The notes below the pieces were generated by a model. It was given only the letters and a program-made list of their open reading frames with translations, did not search any database and was not told where the DNA came from. DNA of 64,000 bases from positions 2,604,001 through 2,668,000 of the forward strand of contig OZ244944.1 in NCBI GenBank assembly GCA_965222335.1. The letters run 5' to 3'. How positions within the stretch are numbered: position 1 is the stretch's first letter; each line of letters opens with the position of its first letter. This stretch comes from G965222335 sp965222335 (GTDB lineage Bacteria > Pseudomonadota > Gammaproteobacteria > Pseudomonadales > Halieaceae). Below are positions 1 through 8,597 of the stretch, one piece after another. Made by a program: the position numbers and the translations under genes.

Positions 1-1103
1 GCCATGCCCACGGCGTCCACGTACTCCTCCAGCAGGCGCTGCATGACCTGGCGGCAGGACTCGACCTGGTTGAGCTGGCCGATCACCTGGCCGCAGGGGT
101 TGAAAGCTACCTTCTGGCACTCACCCCTGTCGGCATAGGTGGAGGTGCGGCGCATGCCGTCGGAGGTCACCAGCCCCTGCAGGGGCATGCCAAGGGGGTC
201 CGGGGTGTCCGGGCGCTCCCAGGCCTCGGTCCAATCGCTTTTCAGCATGCGGCAGGATTTGCCGGTCCAGGAGCGCGAGCGCACCGTGTCCTCGCTGCTG
301 GCGCGCAGCAGGGATTCTTTCTGCGCCGGCTGGGTGTGGGCCTCTTCCACCGTGAGCCACAGGGAGCCGGTCCACACCCCGGCGGCGCCCATGGCCAGGG
401 CGGCAGCGATCTGGCGCCCGTTGCCAATACCGCCCGCCGCCAGCATCGGCGTATCGCCGAGGGCGTCGACGATCTGCGGCCACAGGACCACGGAGCCGAC
501 GTCACCCGTGTGGCCGCCGCCCTCACCGCCCTGGGCAACCACGAAATCCAGTCCCGCCTCCTTGTGCGCGACCGCCTGCTTGACCTTGCCGCAGAGGGCG
601 CCGATGAGGCGGCCGGAGTCCTGAACCTGCTTGATCTTGTCCGCCGGCGGCGTGCCCAGGGCATTGGCGATCAGGCGACACTTGGGCCGGGTCAGGGCCT
701 CTTCCAGCAGCGGGGTCGCGGTGGCCTCGGTCCAGCCCATCAGGCCCATGCTGGTGGTGCCGTCGGGCCACTCGGGCACGCCGTGATCGGCCAGCAGCTT
801 CTGCGCGAACTCGACATGCTCTTTGGGCACCATTTCCCAGAGTTTTTTCTCCAGCTCCTCTGCGCTCGTGTCCCCCATGCCCTCGTACTTCTGCGGGATG
901 ACCACGTCGACACCGTAGGGTTTGTCGCCGATGTGTTCGTCAATCCAGTCGAGCTCTTCCTTCAGCTGCTCGGCGCTGAAGCCCACCGCACCGAGCACGC
1001 CGATGCCGCCGGCCTTGCTCACGGCAACAACCACGTCGCGGCAGTGGGTAAAGGCGAAAATGGGGTATTCGATACCCAGTTTTGCACACAGGTCCTGGCC
1101 CAT
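1..1103 (-). CDS. Nitronate monooxygenase / 2-nitropropane dioxygenase-family flavoprotein (3' end outside window)
   Basis: The minus-strand frame opens at an ATG at 1103 (MGQDLCAKLG...), with GGAG about ten bases upstream, and runs off the window start, so the C-terminus is missing. The N-terminus (IEYPIFAFTHCRD, then SKAGGIGVLGAVG) and the later VAQGGEGGGHTG and AAGGIGNGRQIAAALAMGA segments are typical of the FMN-binding TIM barrel of this family. Members oxidise alkyl nitronates with O2, but many paralogues have unknown substrates, so only the family is called. The gene faces away from the fasciclin gene and shares a 258 bp intergenic region with it. Confidence 0.85.
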   Translation of the reverse strand, partial: MGQDLCAKLGIEYPIFAFTHCRDVVVAVSKAGGIGVLGAVGFSAEQLKEELDWIDEHIGDKPYGVDVVIPQKYEGMGDTSAEELEKKLWEMVPKEHVEFAQKLLADHGVPEWPDGTTSMGLMGWTEATATPLLEEALTRPKCRLIANALGTPPADKIKQVQDSGRLIGALCGKVKQAVAHKEAGLDFVVAQGGEGGGHTGDVGSVVLWPQIVDALGDTPMLAAGGIGNGRQIAAALAMGAAGVWTGSLWLTVEEAHTQPAQKESLLRASSEDTVRSRSWTGKSCRMLKSDWTEAWERPDTPDPLGMPLQGLVTSDGMRRTSTYADRGECQKVAFNPCGQVIGQLNQVESCRQVMQRLLEEYVDAVGM

Positions 1104-1314
1104 GGTCTGTCTCCGGAAGTCTCGGTAACGGGAGCTTAAGCCTAGCCCTCGCGGGGCCGGGAACAATGGTGGTGGAATGCCAAGGAAACTGACGCAATCC
1201 GTCAGCTGTTGTCAGCGCCGAAACTCCCGCTTCTGCGCAACTATCGACCGGCAGGTGGTCATAAAGTCGACAGTGCAGGTCTGCACGGCGCGAGTACTCG
1301 TAAGGTTTGTCGAT

Positions 1315-1333
1315 GTCGGGCGCAGCGCCCGAC
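1315..1333 (+). promoter_or_regulatory. GC-rich hairpin in the leader of the fasciclin gene
   Basis: An 8 bp perfect stem (GTCGGGCG/CGCCCGAC) with a 3-base loop lies 28 bases before the fasciclin ATG and just upstream of its GAGG ribosome binding site. Two smaller palindromes lie at about 1188-1202 and 1273-1286. The role is unknown; mRNA stability or translation control is only a guess. Confidence 0.4.
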
Positions 1334-1361
1334 GCACATTCATGACCTTAGAGGTACTACC

Positions 1362-1880
1362 ATGAAACTGATTGCAAAATTCCTGTCCTTCGCCGCCCTC
1401 AGCGGGGTTCTGCTGGCATCCATGACCGCCAACGCCGGCCACCATGAAAAAGGCGAAGGCATGGCCAAGCCGACCATCGTGGAAGTTGCCGCGGGCAACC
1501 CGGACTTCTCCACCCTGGTCGCCGCCCTGAAAGCCGCGGGCCTGGTGGATGCATTGTCCGGTGAAGGGCCCTTCACCGTATTCGCGCCCACCGATGCCGC
1601 CTTTGCCAAGCTGCCGGCGGGCACGGTGGAGGAGTTGCTCAAGCCGGAGAACAAGCAAAAGCTCACCTCGATCCTGACCTACCACGTGGTGTCCGGCAAA
1701 GTAATGGCCGCCGACGCGGTCAAGCTGACTGAGGCGACAAGCCTGGAAGGTGACACCATCGCAATCTCCGCCTCCGACGCCGGCGTGAAAGTGGACGGGG
1801 CCAACGTGACCGCCACCGACATCAAGGCGTCCAATGGCGTTATCCACGTGATTGACGCGGTCATTATGCCCGGCGCCTGA
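1362..1880 (+). CDS. Secreted fasciclin (FAS1) domain protein
   Basis: This 172-residue protein has a Sec signal peptide (MKLIAKFLSF..., cleavage likely after ANA near residue 25), followed by one FAS1 domain. The conserved FAS1 signatures are visible: the FTVFAPTDAAFAKLP block, the TYHVVSGK block and the NGVIHVIDAVIMP end. FAS1 proteins are extracytoplasmic and implicated in adhesion or cell-surface interaction. The ATG at 1362 was chosen because GAGG sits eight bases upstream and the signal peptide starts there; the frame is open further upstream but lacks a credible start. It appears monocistronic, with a terminator just downstream. Confidence 0.93.
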   Translation: MKLIAKFLSFAALSGVLLASMTANAGHHEKGEGMAKPTIVEVAAGNPDFSTLVAALKAAGLVDALSGEGPFTVFAPTDAAFAKLPAGTVEELLKPENKQKLTSILTYHVVSGKVMAADAVKLTEATSLEGDTIAISASDAGVKVDGANVTATDIKASNGVIHVIDAVIMPGA

Positions 1881-1894
1881 TAGCCCCAACCCTT

Positions 1895-1925
1895 CCGCAG
1901 GTCCCCCACGGGCCTGCGGCCTTTT
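1895..1925 (+). terminator. Rho-independent terminator after the fasciclin gene
   Basis: CCGCAGG (1895-1901) pairs with CCTGCGG (1913-1919), with extra C/G pairing inside the loop, followed by CTTTT. It lies 15 bases after the fasciclin stop. Confidence 0.7.
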
Positions 1926-2104
1926 ACACTCCCCCCCGTCGACTCGCTTGGCGCCATCATCCGCTACAGCCTGATGCCTTCCCATGCGCTCGCCTGAAGG
2001 TCTTTCCCTGAGGCATAACCATATGCAGCATTGTTATTTGTCGATAGCAGATTGATTCTTTAAAGTTTCGCCTTTATTCACTCCGGGATCGGACGGGAAG
2101 GCAT

Positions 2105-2731
2105 TTGCAACTGGACATCGACAGCGCGAACCAGGCCCTGCGGGAGGCTTCCGGACAGGACATCGTGCGCTGGGCCCTGGACCAGGGAGGGCGCGCCATT
2201 GCGACGACCAGTATGGGCCGCAACGCGGCGGTGATGCTGCACCTGGTCAGCCAGGTAGCGCCCGACCTGCCGACGATCTGGGTGGATACCGGGTACAACC
2301 TGCGCGACACCTACGTGGTCGCCGAGCGCCTGATACGCGATCTCAAACTCAATATTCACGTCTACTCTCCGCTGATGACCTCCGAGCGGCGCAATGCGAT
2401 CATGGGGGGCATCCCCACGGTGGAAGAGGAAGCGCAGCACGCCGAGTTCACCCGCCAGGTCAAGCTGGAGCCCTTTGACCGTGCGCTCTCCGCCTTTCAG
2501 CCCGACATCTGGCTGACCGGGATCCGCCGCGAGGAAACCGAGCACCGCAAAACCCTGGATATTGTTTCCCGTGATGCCCGCGGCATGATCAAGGTGGCGC
2601 CGATCTTTTACTGGTCGGACGAGGAGGTTGCCGCCTACATGGCAGCCCACGACCTGCCTACCTGCAAACACTATTTTGATCCCACCAAGGTGCAGGACGG
2701 GCGCGAGTGCGGCCTGCACACCGCCGCCTGA
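2105..2731 (+). CDS. cysH: Phosphoadenosine phosphosulfate reductase-family protein
   Basis: This is a 208-residue PP-loop protein of the CysH family, which reduces PAPS to sulfite with thioredoxin or glutaredoxin in assimilatory sulfate reduction. It shows the nucleotide-binding TTSMGRNAAVMLHL segment, the IWVDTGY motif, GIRREETEHR, and the C-terminal ECGLH motif holding the redox cysteine. The paired cysteines that bind a 4Fe-4S cluster in APS reductases are absent, favouring PAPS as substrate. The only workable start is TTG at 2105: an in-frame TAG lies at 2045 and GGGAAGG is just upstream. It is shorter than the roughly 240 residues usual for CysH, so a divergent paralogue is possible. 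Confidence 0.85.
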   Translation: MQLDIDSANQALREASGQDIVRWALDQGGRAIATTSMGRNAAVMLHLVSQVAPDLPTIWVDTGYNLRDTYVVAERLIRDLKLNIHVYSPLMTSERRNAIMGGIPTVEEEAQHAEFTRQVKLEPFDRALSAFQPDIWLTGIRREETEHRKTLDIVSRDARGMIKVAPIFYWSDEEVAAYMAAHDLPTCKHYFDPTKVQDGRECGLHTAA

Positions 2732-2749
2732 CGGCACGGACCCAGACCT

Positions 2750-3220
2750 ATGCTGCCCCTCGCTGAAGCCCGGCAACAGCTCACCGGCCTGCTGCAGGAC
2801 GAGCCTGACCTGATCGCCAACAGCGCCAACTTCACCGCCTTCCTGAACGAGCAAATGCAGGACATCAATTGGCTGGGGCTGTACTTCCTGCAGGGCGAGA
2901 CCCTGGTCCTGGGCCCCTTCCAGGGCCGCCCCGCCTGTGTCCGGATTGCCCTCGGCAAGGGCGTTTGCGGCACCGCGGCCGCCTCGGGAGAGACCCAGGT
3001 GGTGGCGGATGTGAGCGCCTTCCCCGGGCACATCGCCTGCGATATCCGCTCCCGTTCCGAGCTGGTGGTTCCCCTGTGGCAGGGCGAGCGCGTGTTCGGC
3101 GTGCTGGATATCGACAGTCCGCAGCTGGATCGCTTCGACAGCGCCGATGTGGCCTGGGTGGAGGCCCTGGCGGCCACCTTTTGCCAACTCCAGTTTCCCG
3201 CCCCGGTCGCTGCCTCCTGA
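2750..3220 (+). CDS. msrC: Free methionine-(R)-sulfoxide reductase (GAF domain)
   Basis: This 156-residue single-GAF protein matches the fRMsr family, which reduces free L-methionine-(R)-sulfoxide in the cytosol. The family hallmark is present: GPFQGRPAC, LGKGVCG and HIACD supply cysteines at residues 63, 73 and 97, the same 10 and 24 spacing as the three redox cysteines of E. coli MsrC. It follows the PAPS reductase by 18 bases in the same direction, so the two may be cotranscribed; both belong to sulfur and thiol metabolism. Confidence 0.9.
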   Translation: MLPLAEARQQLTGLLQDEPDLIANSANFTAFLNEQMQDINWLGLYFLQGETLVLGPFQGRPACVRIALGKGVCGTAAASGETQVVADVSAFPGHIACDIRSRSELVVPLWQGERVFGVLDIDSPQLDRFDSADVAWVEALAATFCQLQFPAPVAAS

Positions 3221-3261
3221 CCCCCTCGGGCCGCTGACCTGAATTTGGTTATACTCCAGGT

Positions 3262-3288
3262 GGCGCTCGCGTCCCTGTTGCGAGCGCC
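3262..3288 (+). promoter_or_regulatory. Strong hairpin between msrC and the TPR lipoprotein gene
   Basis: GGCGCTCGC (3262-3270) and GCGAGCGCC (3280-3288) form a perfect 9 bp stem with a 9-base loop, just before the GGGAGGAG ribosome binding site of the next gene. There is no T-tract, so it is more likely a leader or processing structure than an intrinsic terminator. A TATACT hexamer at 3250-3255 could be a -10 box. Confidence 0.45.
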
Positions 3289-3299
3289 GGGAGGAGACC

Positions 3300-4505
3300 A
3301 TGCTGTGGATTCGGCGGGACGGCGCCACGTCCCGGCGCAGCGCCGCCAGGGTGCTGCGCTGTGCAGTGCTCTTGCCAGGCGTGTTACTGCTCGGCGGCTG
3401 CGCCACTAACCCCCTGCATCTCCGCGCTGTCGAGTCGCTGCCACCGCTGCAGCTACCCGGGGAGATTGTGACCCCGGCGGAAGTCGCCGCCAGCAACCCG
3501 ACCCCGGAACTGCTGGAGATCACCCCGGAGATGGCCGAGTTCGTGGCGCGCTATACCGGCGCCACGCGCAACCCGCGCCAGCGCCTGATCAACCTGCACA
3601 GCGCGGTCAAAGGCAGCGGCATGCTGGATATCCAGTACGACCCATTTGCCGATGGCACCGCGGCCGAAGCCTTCCGTCGCGGCAGCGCCAACTGCCTGGC
3701 CTATGCCAATCTGTTCGTCGCCCTGGCGCGGGAGGCGGGGCTGGATGCCTCCTACCAGTGGCTGGAAGTGCGCCCGCAGTGGACGCGCCTGGGGGAGCGG
3801 GTGGCGCTGCGGCTGCACGTCAACGTCCTTGTGGAACTGGGCAACGGGGAGCGCTTCATGGTGGATATCGACCCCCTGGAGTCCAGTAATATCGCCGATA
3901 CCCGCAAGCTCAGGGACCACGACGCGGCGGCCCTGCACCACAACAACATTGCCATGGACGCGCTCGCCGGGGGGGAGATTGAACACGCGTGGCGGCAGTC
4001 GGTACGCGCCCTGCAGCTGAGTCCCGGGCTGCCCCAGCTATGGGTCAATATCGGCGCCATCTACCGCATGGCGGGGCAGCCCGCAGCCGCCGAGCAGAGC
4101 TATTTCCAGGCGCTGAAGCTGGATGGGGGTGACCGCTCGGCGATGAACAACCTGGTGGTGCTGTATGAGCAGCTGGGGCGGGAGTCCGAGCGTGCCTACT
4201 GGACCGAGCGGGTGGCGCGGTACCGGGAGCGCAACCCCTTTTACCATGCCTGGCTGGGTGACAAGGCGGCCGAGGCGGGTGCCTGGGACAGCGCCCTGCA
4301 GCACTACCGTGACGCCATGCGCCTGCGCCCCGGGGACAGCCGCCTGCTCTATGCCACCGGCATTATCCAGCACCAGCGGGGGGATTACGCTGCCGCCACC
4401 GTCCTGATAGAGCGGGCGATTGCCGCGGCCACCCTGCGCGGGGACATCGAGCAGTACCGGTTGCAGCTTGAGGCAGTGCGGCGCGAGGCCACGGCGGGGC
4501 TCTAG
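3300..4505 (+). CDS. Lipoprotein with transglutaminase-like and TPR domains
   Basis: A 401-residue protein with a lipoprotein signal (LLLGGC, lipidated Cys near residue 35). Residues ~85-205 look like a transglutaminase-fold domain: SANCLAYANLFVALARE supplies a cysteine at the nucleophile position, LHVNVLVEL a histidine and MVDIDP an aspartate, consistent with a C-H-D triad. The C-terminal half carries at least three TPR units (for example the PQLWVNIGAIYRMAG and YHAWLGDKAAEAG segments). The start follows a GGGAGGAG site. It is probably anchored in the outer membrane facing the periplasm; the substrate is unknown. Confidence 0.8.
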   Translation: MLWIRRDGATSRRSAARVLRCAVLLPGVLLLGGCATNPLHLRAVESLPPLQLPGEIVTPAEVAASNPTPELLEITPEMAEFVARYTGATRNPRQRLINLHSAVKGSGMLDIQYDPFADGTAAEAFRRGSANCLAYANLFVALAREAGLDASYQWLEVRPQWTRLGERVALRLHVNVLVELGNGERFMVDIDPLESSNIADTRKLRDHDAAALHHNNIAMDALAGGEIEHAWRQSVRALQLSPGLPQLWVNIGAIYRMAGQPAAAEQSYFQALKLDGGDRSAMNNLVVLYEQLGRESERAYWTERVARYRERNPFYHAWLGDKAAEAGAWDSALQHYRDAMRLRPGDSRLLYATGIIQHQRGDYAAATVLIERAIAAATLRGDIEQYRLQLEAVRREATAGL

Positions 4506-4512
4506 CGGGCGT

Positions 4513-4902
4513 CTATCCCGGCGGATCAATACGGATATAGGCGCGCCGGTGAAAGCGTCCCGAGAGTCGCGCGAAGCAGTCCCCCACGCGCATTCCGAGA
4601 CCGTACTTGGCGCGCAGGGCCGCCAGCGCCGTACTGCAGTCGTCTGCATCGCTGAGCAGGTGAGCCTGCACCTCGATCCAGTCGCCGGTCAGTTTGCCGG
4701 TGACCGTGCAGGGCGCGATGCGGGCTGCGGAGAAATTGCGCAGGCGCTTGACCTTGCCCGCATCGCCGGCGGAAAACACGTAGTAATGACCTTCCAGGGG
4801 GGCAAACCACACCGGGGTGGCGACCCAGTCACCGGAGCGCTTGCGGGTGGCCAGGCTCAGGTAGCTGCCCGCTTCCAGCCGGCGCAATGCATCTTTCGAC
4901 AT
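4513..4902 (-). CDS. PPOX-class (pyridoxamine 5'-phosphate oxidase-like) flavin or F420-binding protein
   Basis: This 129-residue protein has the split-barrel fold signature of small PPOX proteins: LATRKRSGDWVATPVWFAP followed by YYVFSAGDAGKVKRLRN. Family members use FMN or F420 to reduce varied substrates; none can be assigned here. GGAGG five bases before the ATG supports the start. It is convergent with the upstream lipoprotein gene (7 bases between stops) and divergent from the SDR gene. Confidence 0.8.
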   Translation of the reverse strand: MSKDALRRLEAGSYLSLATRKRSGDWVATPVWFAPLEGHYYVFSAGDAGKVKRLRNFSAARIAPCTVTGKLTGDWIEVQAHLLSDADDCSTALAALRAKYGLGMRVGDCFARLSGRFHRRAYIRIDPPG

Positions 4903-4978
4903 CTTTCCTCCACTTGCCCGCTGGCCTTATGCGGATTCTCTGACACAATAACAGGCAACACAAACCACAGGAGGCTTC

Positions 4979-5965
4979 ATGGCAGAGTTGGGATTTGCCA
5001 GCACCACGGACGAGGTGCTGGGTGATATTGATCTGAGCGGCAAGGTGGCGCTGGTGACCGGCGCCTCCACTGGCCTGGGTCTGGAGACCTCGCGGGCGCT
5101 GGCCTCCCGCGGTGCACAGGTAGTGATGCTGGCGCGCAACTCCGAGAAGCTCAATGCCGCCGCGGCCTCGCTCGAGGAACTCGAGCTGCCCGGCCAGCTG
5201 GATACCGCCCTGCTGGACCTTGCCGATTTGCGCCAGGTTCGCAGCGCCGCGGCGACCCTGGTCAACCTGTACCCCCGGATCGACCTGCTGATCAACAACG
5301 CCGGGGTGATGGCCTGCCCCCTTTCGCGCACCGCCCAGGACTTTGAGCTGCAGTTCGGCACTAATCACCTGGGGCACTTCCTGCTGACCGGCCTGCTGGC
5401 GCCGTCGCTACTGGCGGCAGCGGCAGCGGGTCGTGCGCCCCGGGTGGTCAACCTCAGCTCAGCGGGCCATCGCTTTGCGCCGGTGGACTTTGACGATCCC
5501 AACTACCGCACCCGCGAGTACAACAAGTGGCAGGCCTATGGCGAGTCCAAGACCGCCAACGTGCTGTTCACCGTGGGCCTGGATGCGCGCCTGGCACCCC
5601 TGGGGGTGCGCGCCTTCGCGGTGCACCCGGGCATGATCTTCACGGAACTGGGACGCCACCTGGACGAGGAAGACATCCAGGCCCTGGGCACCCGGGCGGA
5701 GCAGGCCAAGGTTAACGGCGGTGGTTTCAAGAAGATTCCCCAGGGTGCCGCGACCAGCGTGTGGGCGGCGACTGCCGCCTCACTCGCGGGGGAGGGCGGC
5801 CTGTACCTGGAGGATTGCCATATCGCCCGGCCCGCGGCCGAGAGCGACAGCGGCGGGGTAGAGGCCTACGCGGTCGATCCCGCCCACGCGGAGCGCCTGT
5901 GGCAATTATCCGAGCGCCTGGTCGAGACGCAGTTTGACTTCAGCAAGGAAGCAGAAACGCCATGA
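4979..5965 (+). CDS. Short-chain dehydrogenase/reductase (retinol dehydrogenase-like)
   Basis: This 328-residue SDR has the NAD(P) Rossmann motif TGASTGLG, NNAG, the catalytic Ser in VNLSSAGH and the YGESK Tyr/Lys pair, all in the classical order. The extended C-terminus and overall layout resemble the retinol dehydrogenase/WWOX-like subgroup, but the substrate is unknown. A GGAGG lies seven bases before the ATG. Its stop overlaps the start of the SYLF gene (ATGA), implying translational coupling. Confidence 0.9.
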   Translation: MAELGFASTTDEVLGDIDLSGKVALVTGASTGLGLETSRALASRGAQVVMLARNSEKLNAAAASLEELELPGQLDTALLDLADLRQVRSAAATLVNLYPRIDLLINNAGVMACPLSRTAQDFELQFGTNHLGHFLLTGLLAPSLLAAAAAGRAPRVVNLSSAGHRFAPVDFDDPNYRTREYNKWQAYGESKTANVLFTVGLDARLAPLGVRAFAVHPGMIFTELGRHLDEEDIQALGTRAEQAKVNGGGFKKIPQGAATSVWAATAASLAGEGGLYLEDCHIARPAAESDSGGVEAYAVDPAHAERLWQLSERLVETQFDFSKEAETP

Positions 5966-6507
5966 ACCGGTCACTGGGTGTGTGGGCACTGTTGCTGTTG
6001 CTGTGTCTCGGCCTGTCCCCCGCGGCCGTGGGGGATGATCGTGAGGTGATTGAGTCCCGGGCCGCCGTGGCCCTGGAATCCCTGCGTGAGCACGCGCCGG
6101 ACGCGGTCAGCCTGCTGCGCAAGGCGGCCGGTATCCTGGTGTTCCCGGATATCGTGGAAATGGGCTTCGGCACCGGCGGCCAGTACGGCGAGGGGGTGCT
6201 GCTGATCGGCGGCGAGGCGAAGGCCTACTATGCCACCGCAGGCGCCGAACACGGGGTGCCTGAGCAGGAAGGCCCCAAGGCCCAGGTGATCCTGTTTATG
6301 ACCCGGCAGGCGCTGATCGATTTTCGCAACACGGTGAACTGGAAAGTCGGCGTACACGGCGGGGTGACCAAAGTGCAGGTGGATGAGCGCGGCCGGGTAA
6401 ACACCCCGCCGGGCCTGGGGCCGGTGCTGGGTTTCACCTTTTCCGACCGCGGGGTCCTCGGTCATCTCGACCTCGCCGGCAGTTCGATTAACCGGATCGC
6501 CCGCTAG
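5962..6507 (+). CDS. Secreted SYLF-domain (Ysc84-like) lipid-binding protein
   Basis: A 181-residue protein with an N-terminal signal peptide (hydrophobic stretch to about residue 24), then a single SYLF domain: LLRKAAGILVFPDIVEMGFG, GVLLIGGEAKAYYAT and the GTGGQYGEG glycine segment are recognisable. SYLF proteins bind phosphoinositides in eukaryotes; the bacterial versions are exported and poorly understood. It overlaps the SDR gene by 4 bases. The TAG stop (6505-6507) lies within the terminal repeat of a MITE-like element. Confidence 0.88.
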   Translation: MNRSLGVWALLLLLCLGLSPAAVGDDREVIESRAAVALESLREHAPDAVSLLRKAAGILVFPDIVEMGFGTGGQYGEGVLLIGGEAKAYYATAGAEHGVPEQEGPKAQVILFMTRQALIDFRNTVNWKVGVHGGVTKVQVDERGRVNTPPGLGPVLGFTFSDRGVLGHLDLAGSSINRIAR

Positions 6508-6669
6508 CAGCCTGTCGGACTCAGGATCATCTGCTGCGGCTGATGAGAATCGGTCCATAATCCCGCTCGTTCTCGTTAAATAGTCACCACTATTCGCCTC
6601 GAACGAGCGAAATTCTGTCCTCGATTCCCACACGCCTCGCGACGATGCCCTAAGTCCGACAGGCTGCTA
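6505..6669 (+). mobile_element. MITE-like element 1 (165 bp, non-coding)
   Basis: Perfect 17 bp terminal inverted repeats (6505-6521, TAGCAGCCTGTCGGACT, and 6653-6669) enclose 131 bp with no open frame. CTAG occurs at both edges (6504-6507 and 6667-6670) and may be a 4 bp target duplication of the YTAR type made by IS5-like transposases. Inside, CGCTCGTTC (6564-6572) pairs with GAACGAGCG (6601-6609), and AATAGT/ACTATT forms a central hairpin (6579-6594). It sits between the SYLF gene and asnS. No transposase is present, so mobility would be in trans. Confidence 0.75.
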
Positions 6670-6749
6670 GGAGTCGTCCCCGGTGGCGGTAGGAGGCCGC
6701 TTTCGGTATCCTCCGCGCCTGTCCAGCAGCGAGCGCGGAGCGGATCTCC

Positions 6750-8147
<1,398 letters not shown>

Positions 8148-8297
8148 ACCCATATGGGTCAAACTGAACAAAAATTGCGCAATTTCTGCGCAAAGCTGTG
8201 AATATTGCCTAAACTTTAGCCAGAGGGCGTTCCAGTTTGGGACATAATTGTTTGCAAAACACAGGGCAGTCGGCCCCTTGCGGGCCGCCGCACAGAC

Positions 8298-8597
8298 ATG
8301 AAGCACACAGCCAGCGCCAGCACATCGCTCTCGGAGATGACCATCGTGGATACCTTCACCCGCCTGATTTTCGGTGATGGTGGCGATTTCAACGAGGCTG
8401 AGTTGCAGGTGATTGCGACCCTGCGCGCGGTGGAGCCCGATGTTGCCGGCGATGATCTGGCAGCAATGGGCGGCTACCTGCGGGCCCTGGGGGTGGCGGA
8501 GATGATCGCCCTGGTCGCGCGGGTCAAGGCGATGCCGCCACCCGCCCCGCAAACCTGCGCCGGCTCAGGCACAGCGCAACCTTTCCGTCCCGCCTAG
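8298..8597 (+). CDS. Small hypothetical protein
   Basis: A 99-residue open frame with no recognised domain. The central part (DFNEAELQVIATLRAVEPDVAGDDLAAMGGYLRALGV in segments) is amphipathic and protein-like, with a Pro-rich tail. The first ATG lacks a ribosome binding site. A GTG at 8346 has GGAG nine bases upstream and may be the true start, giving about 83 residues. It lies between asnS and the convergent RNase gene, overlapping the latter's stop by 4 bases. The 150 bp upstream contain the hairpin CGGCCCCTTGCGGGCCG (about 8271-8287). Confidence 0.5.
   Translation: MKHTASASTSLSEMTIVDTFTRLIFGDGGDFNEAELQVIATLRAVEPDVAGDDLAAMGGYLRALGVAEMIALVARVKAMPPPAPQTCAGSGTAQPFRPA

Noticed and set aside
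8170..8195. TTGCGCAA palindromes after asnS
   Set aside because: They are too short and too close to simple sequence to call an operator or terminator; no T-tract follows.
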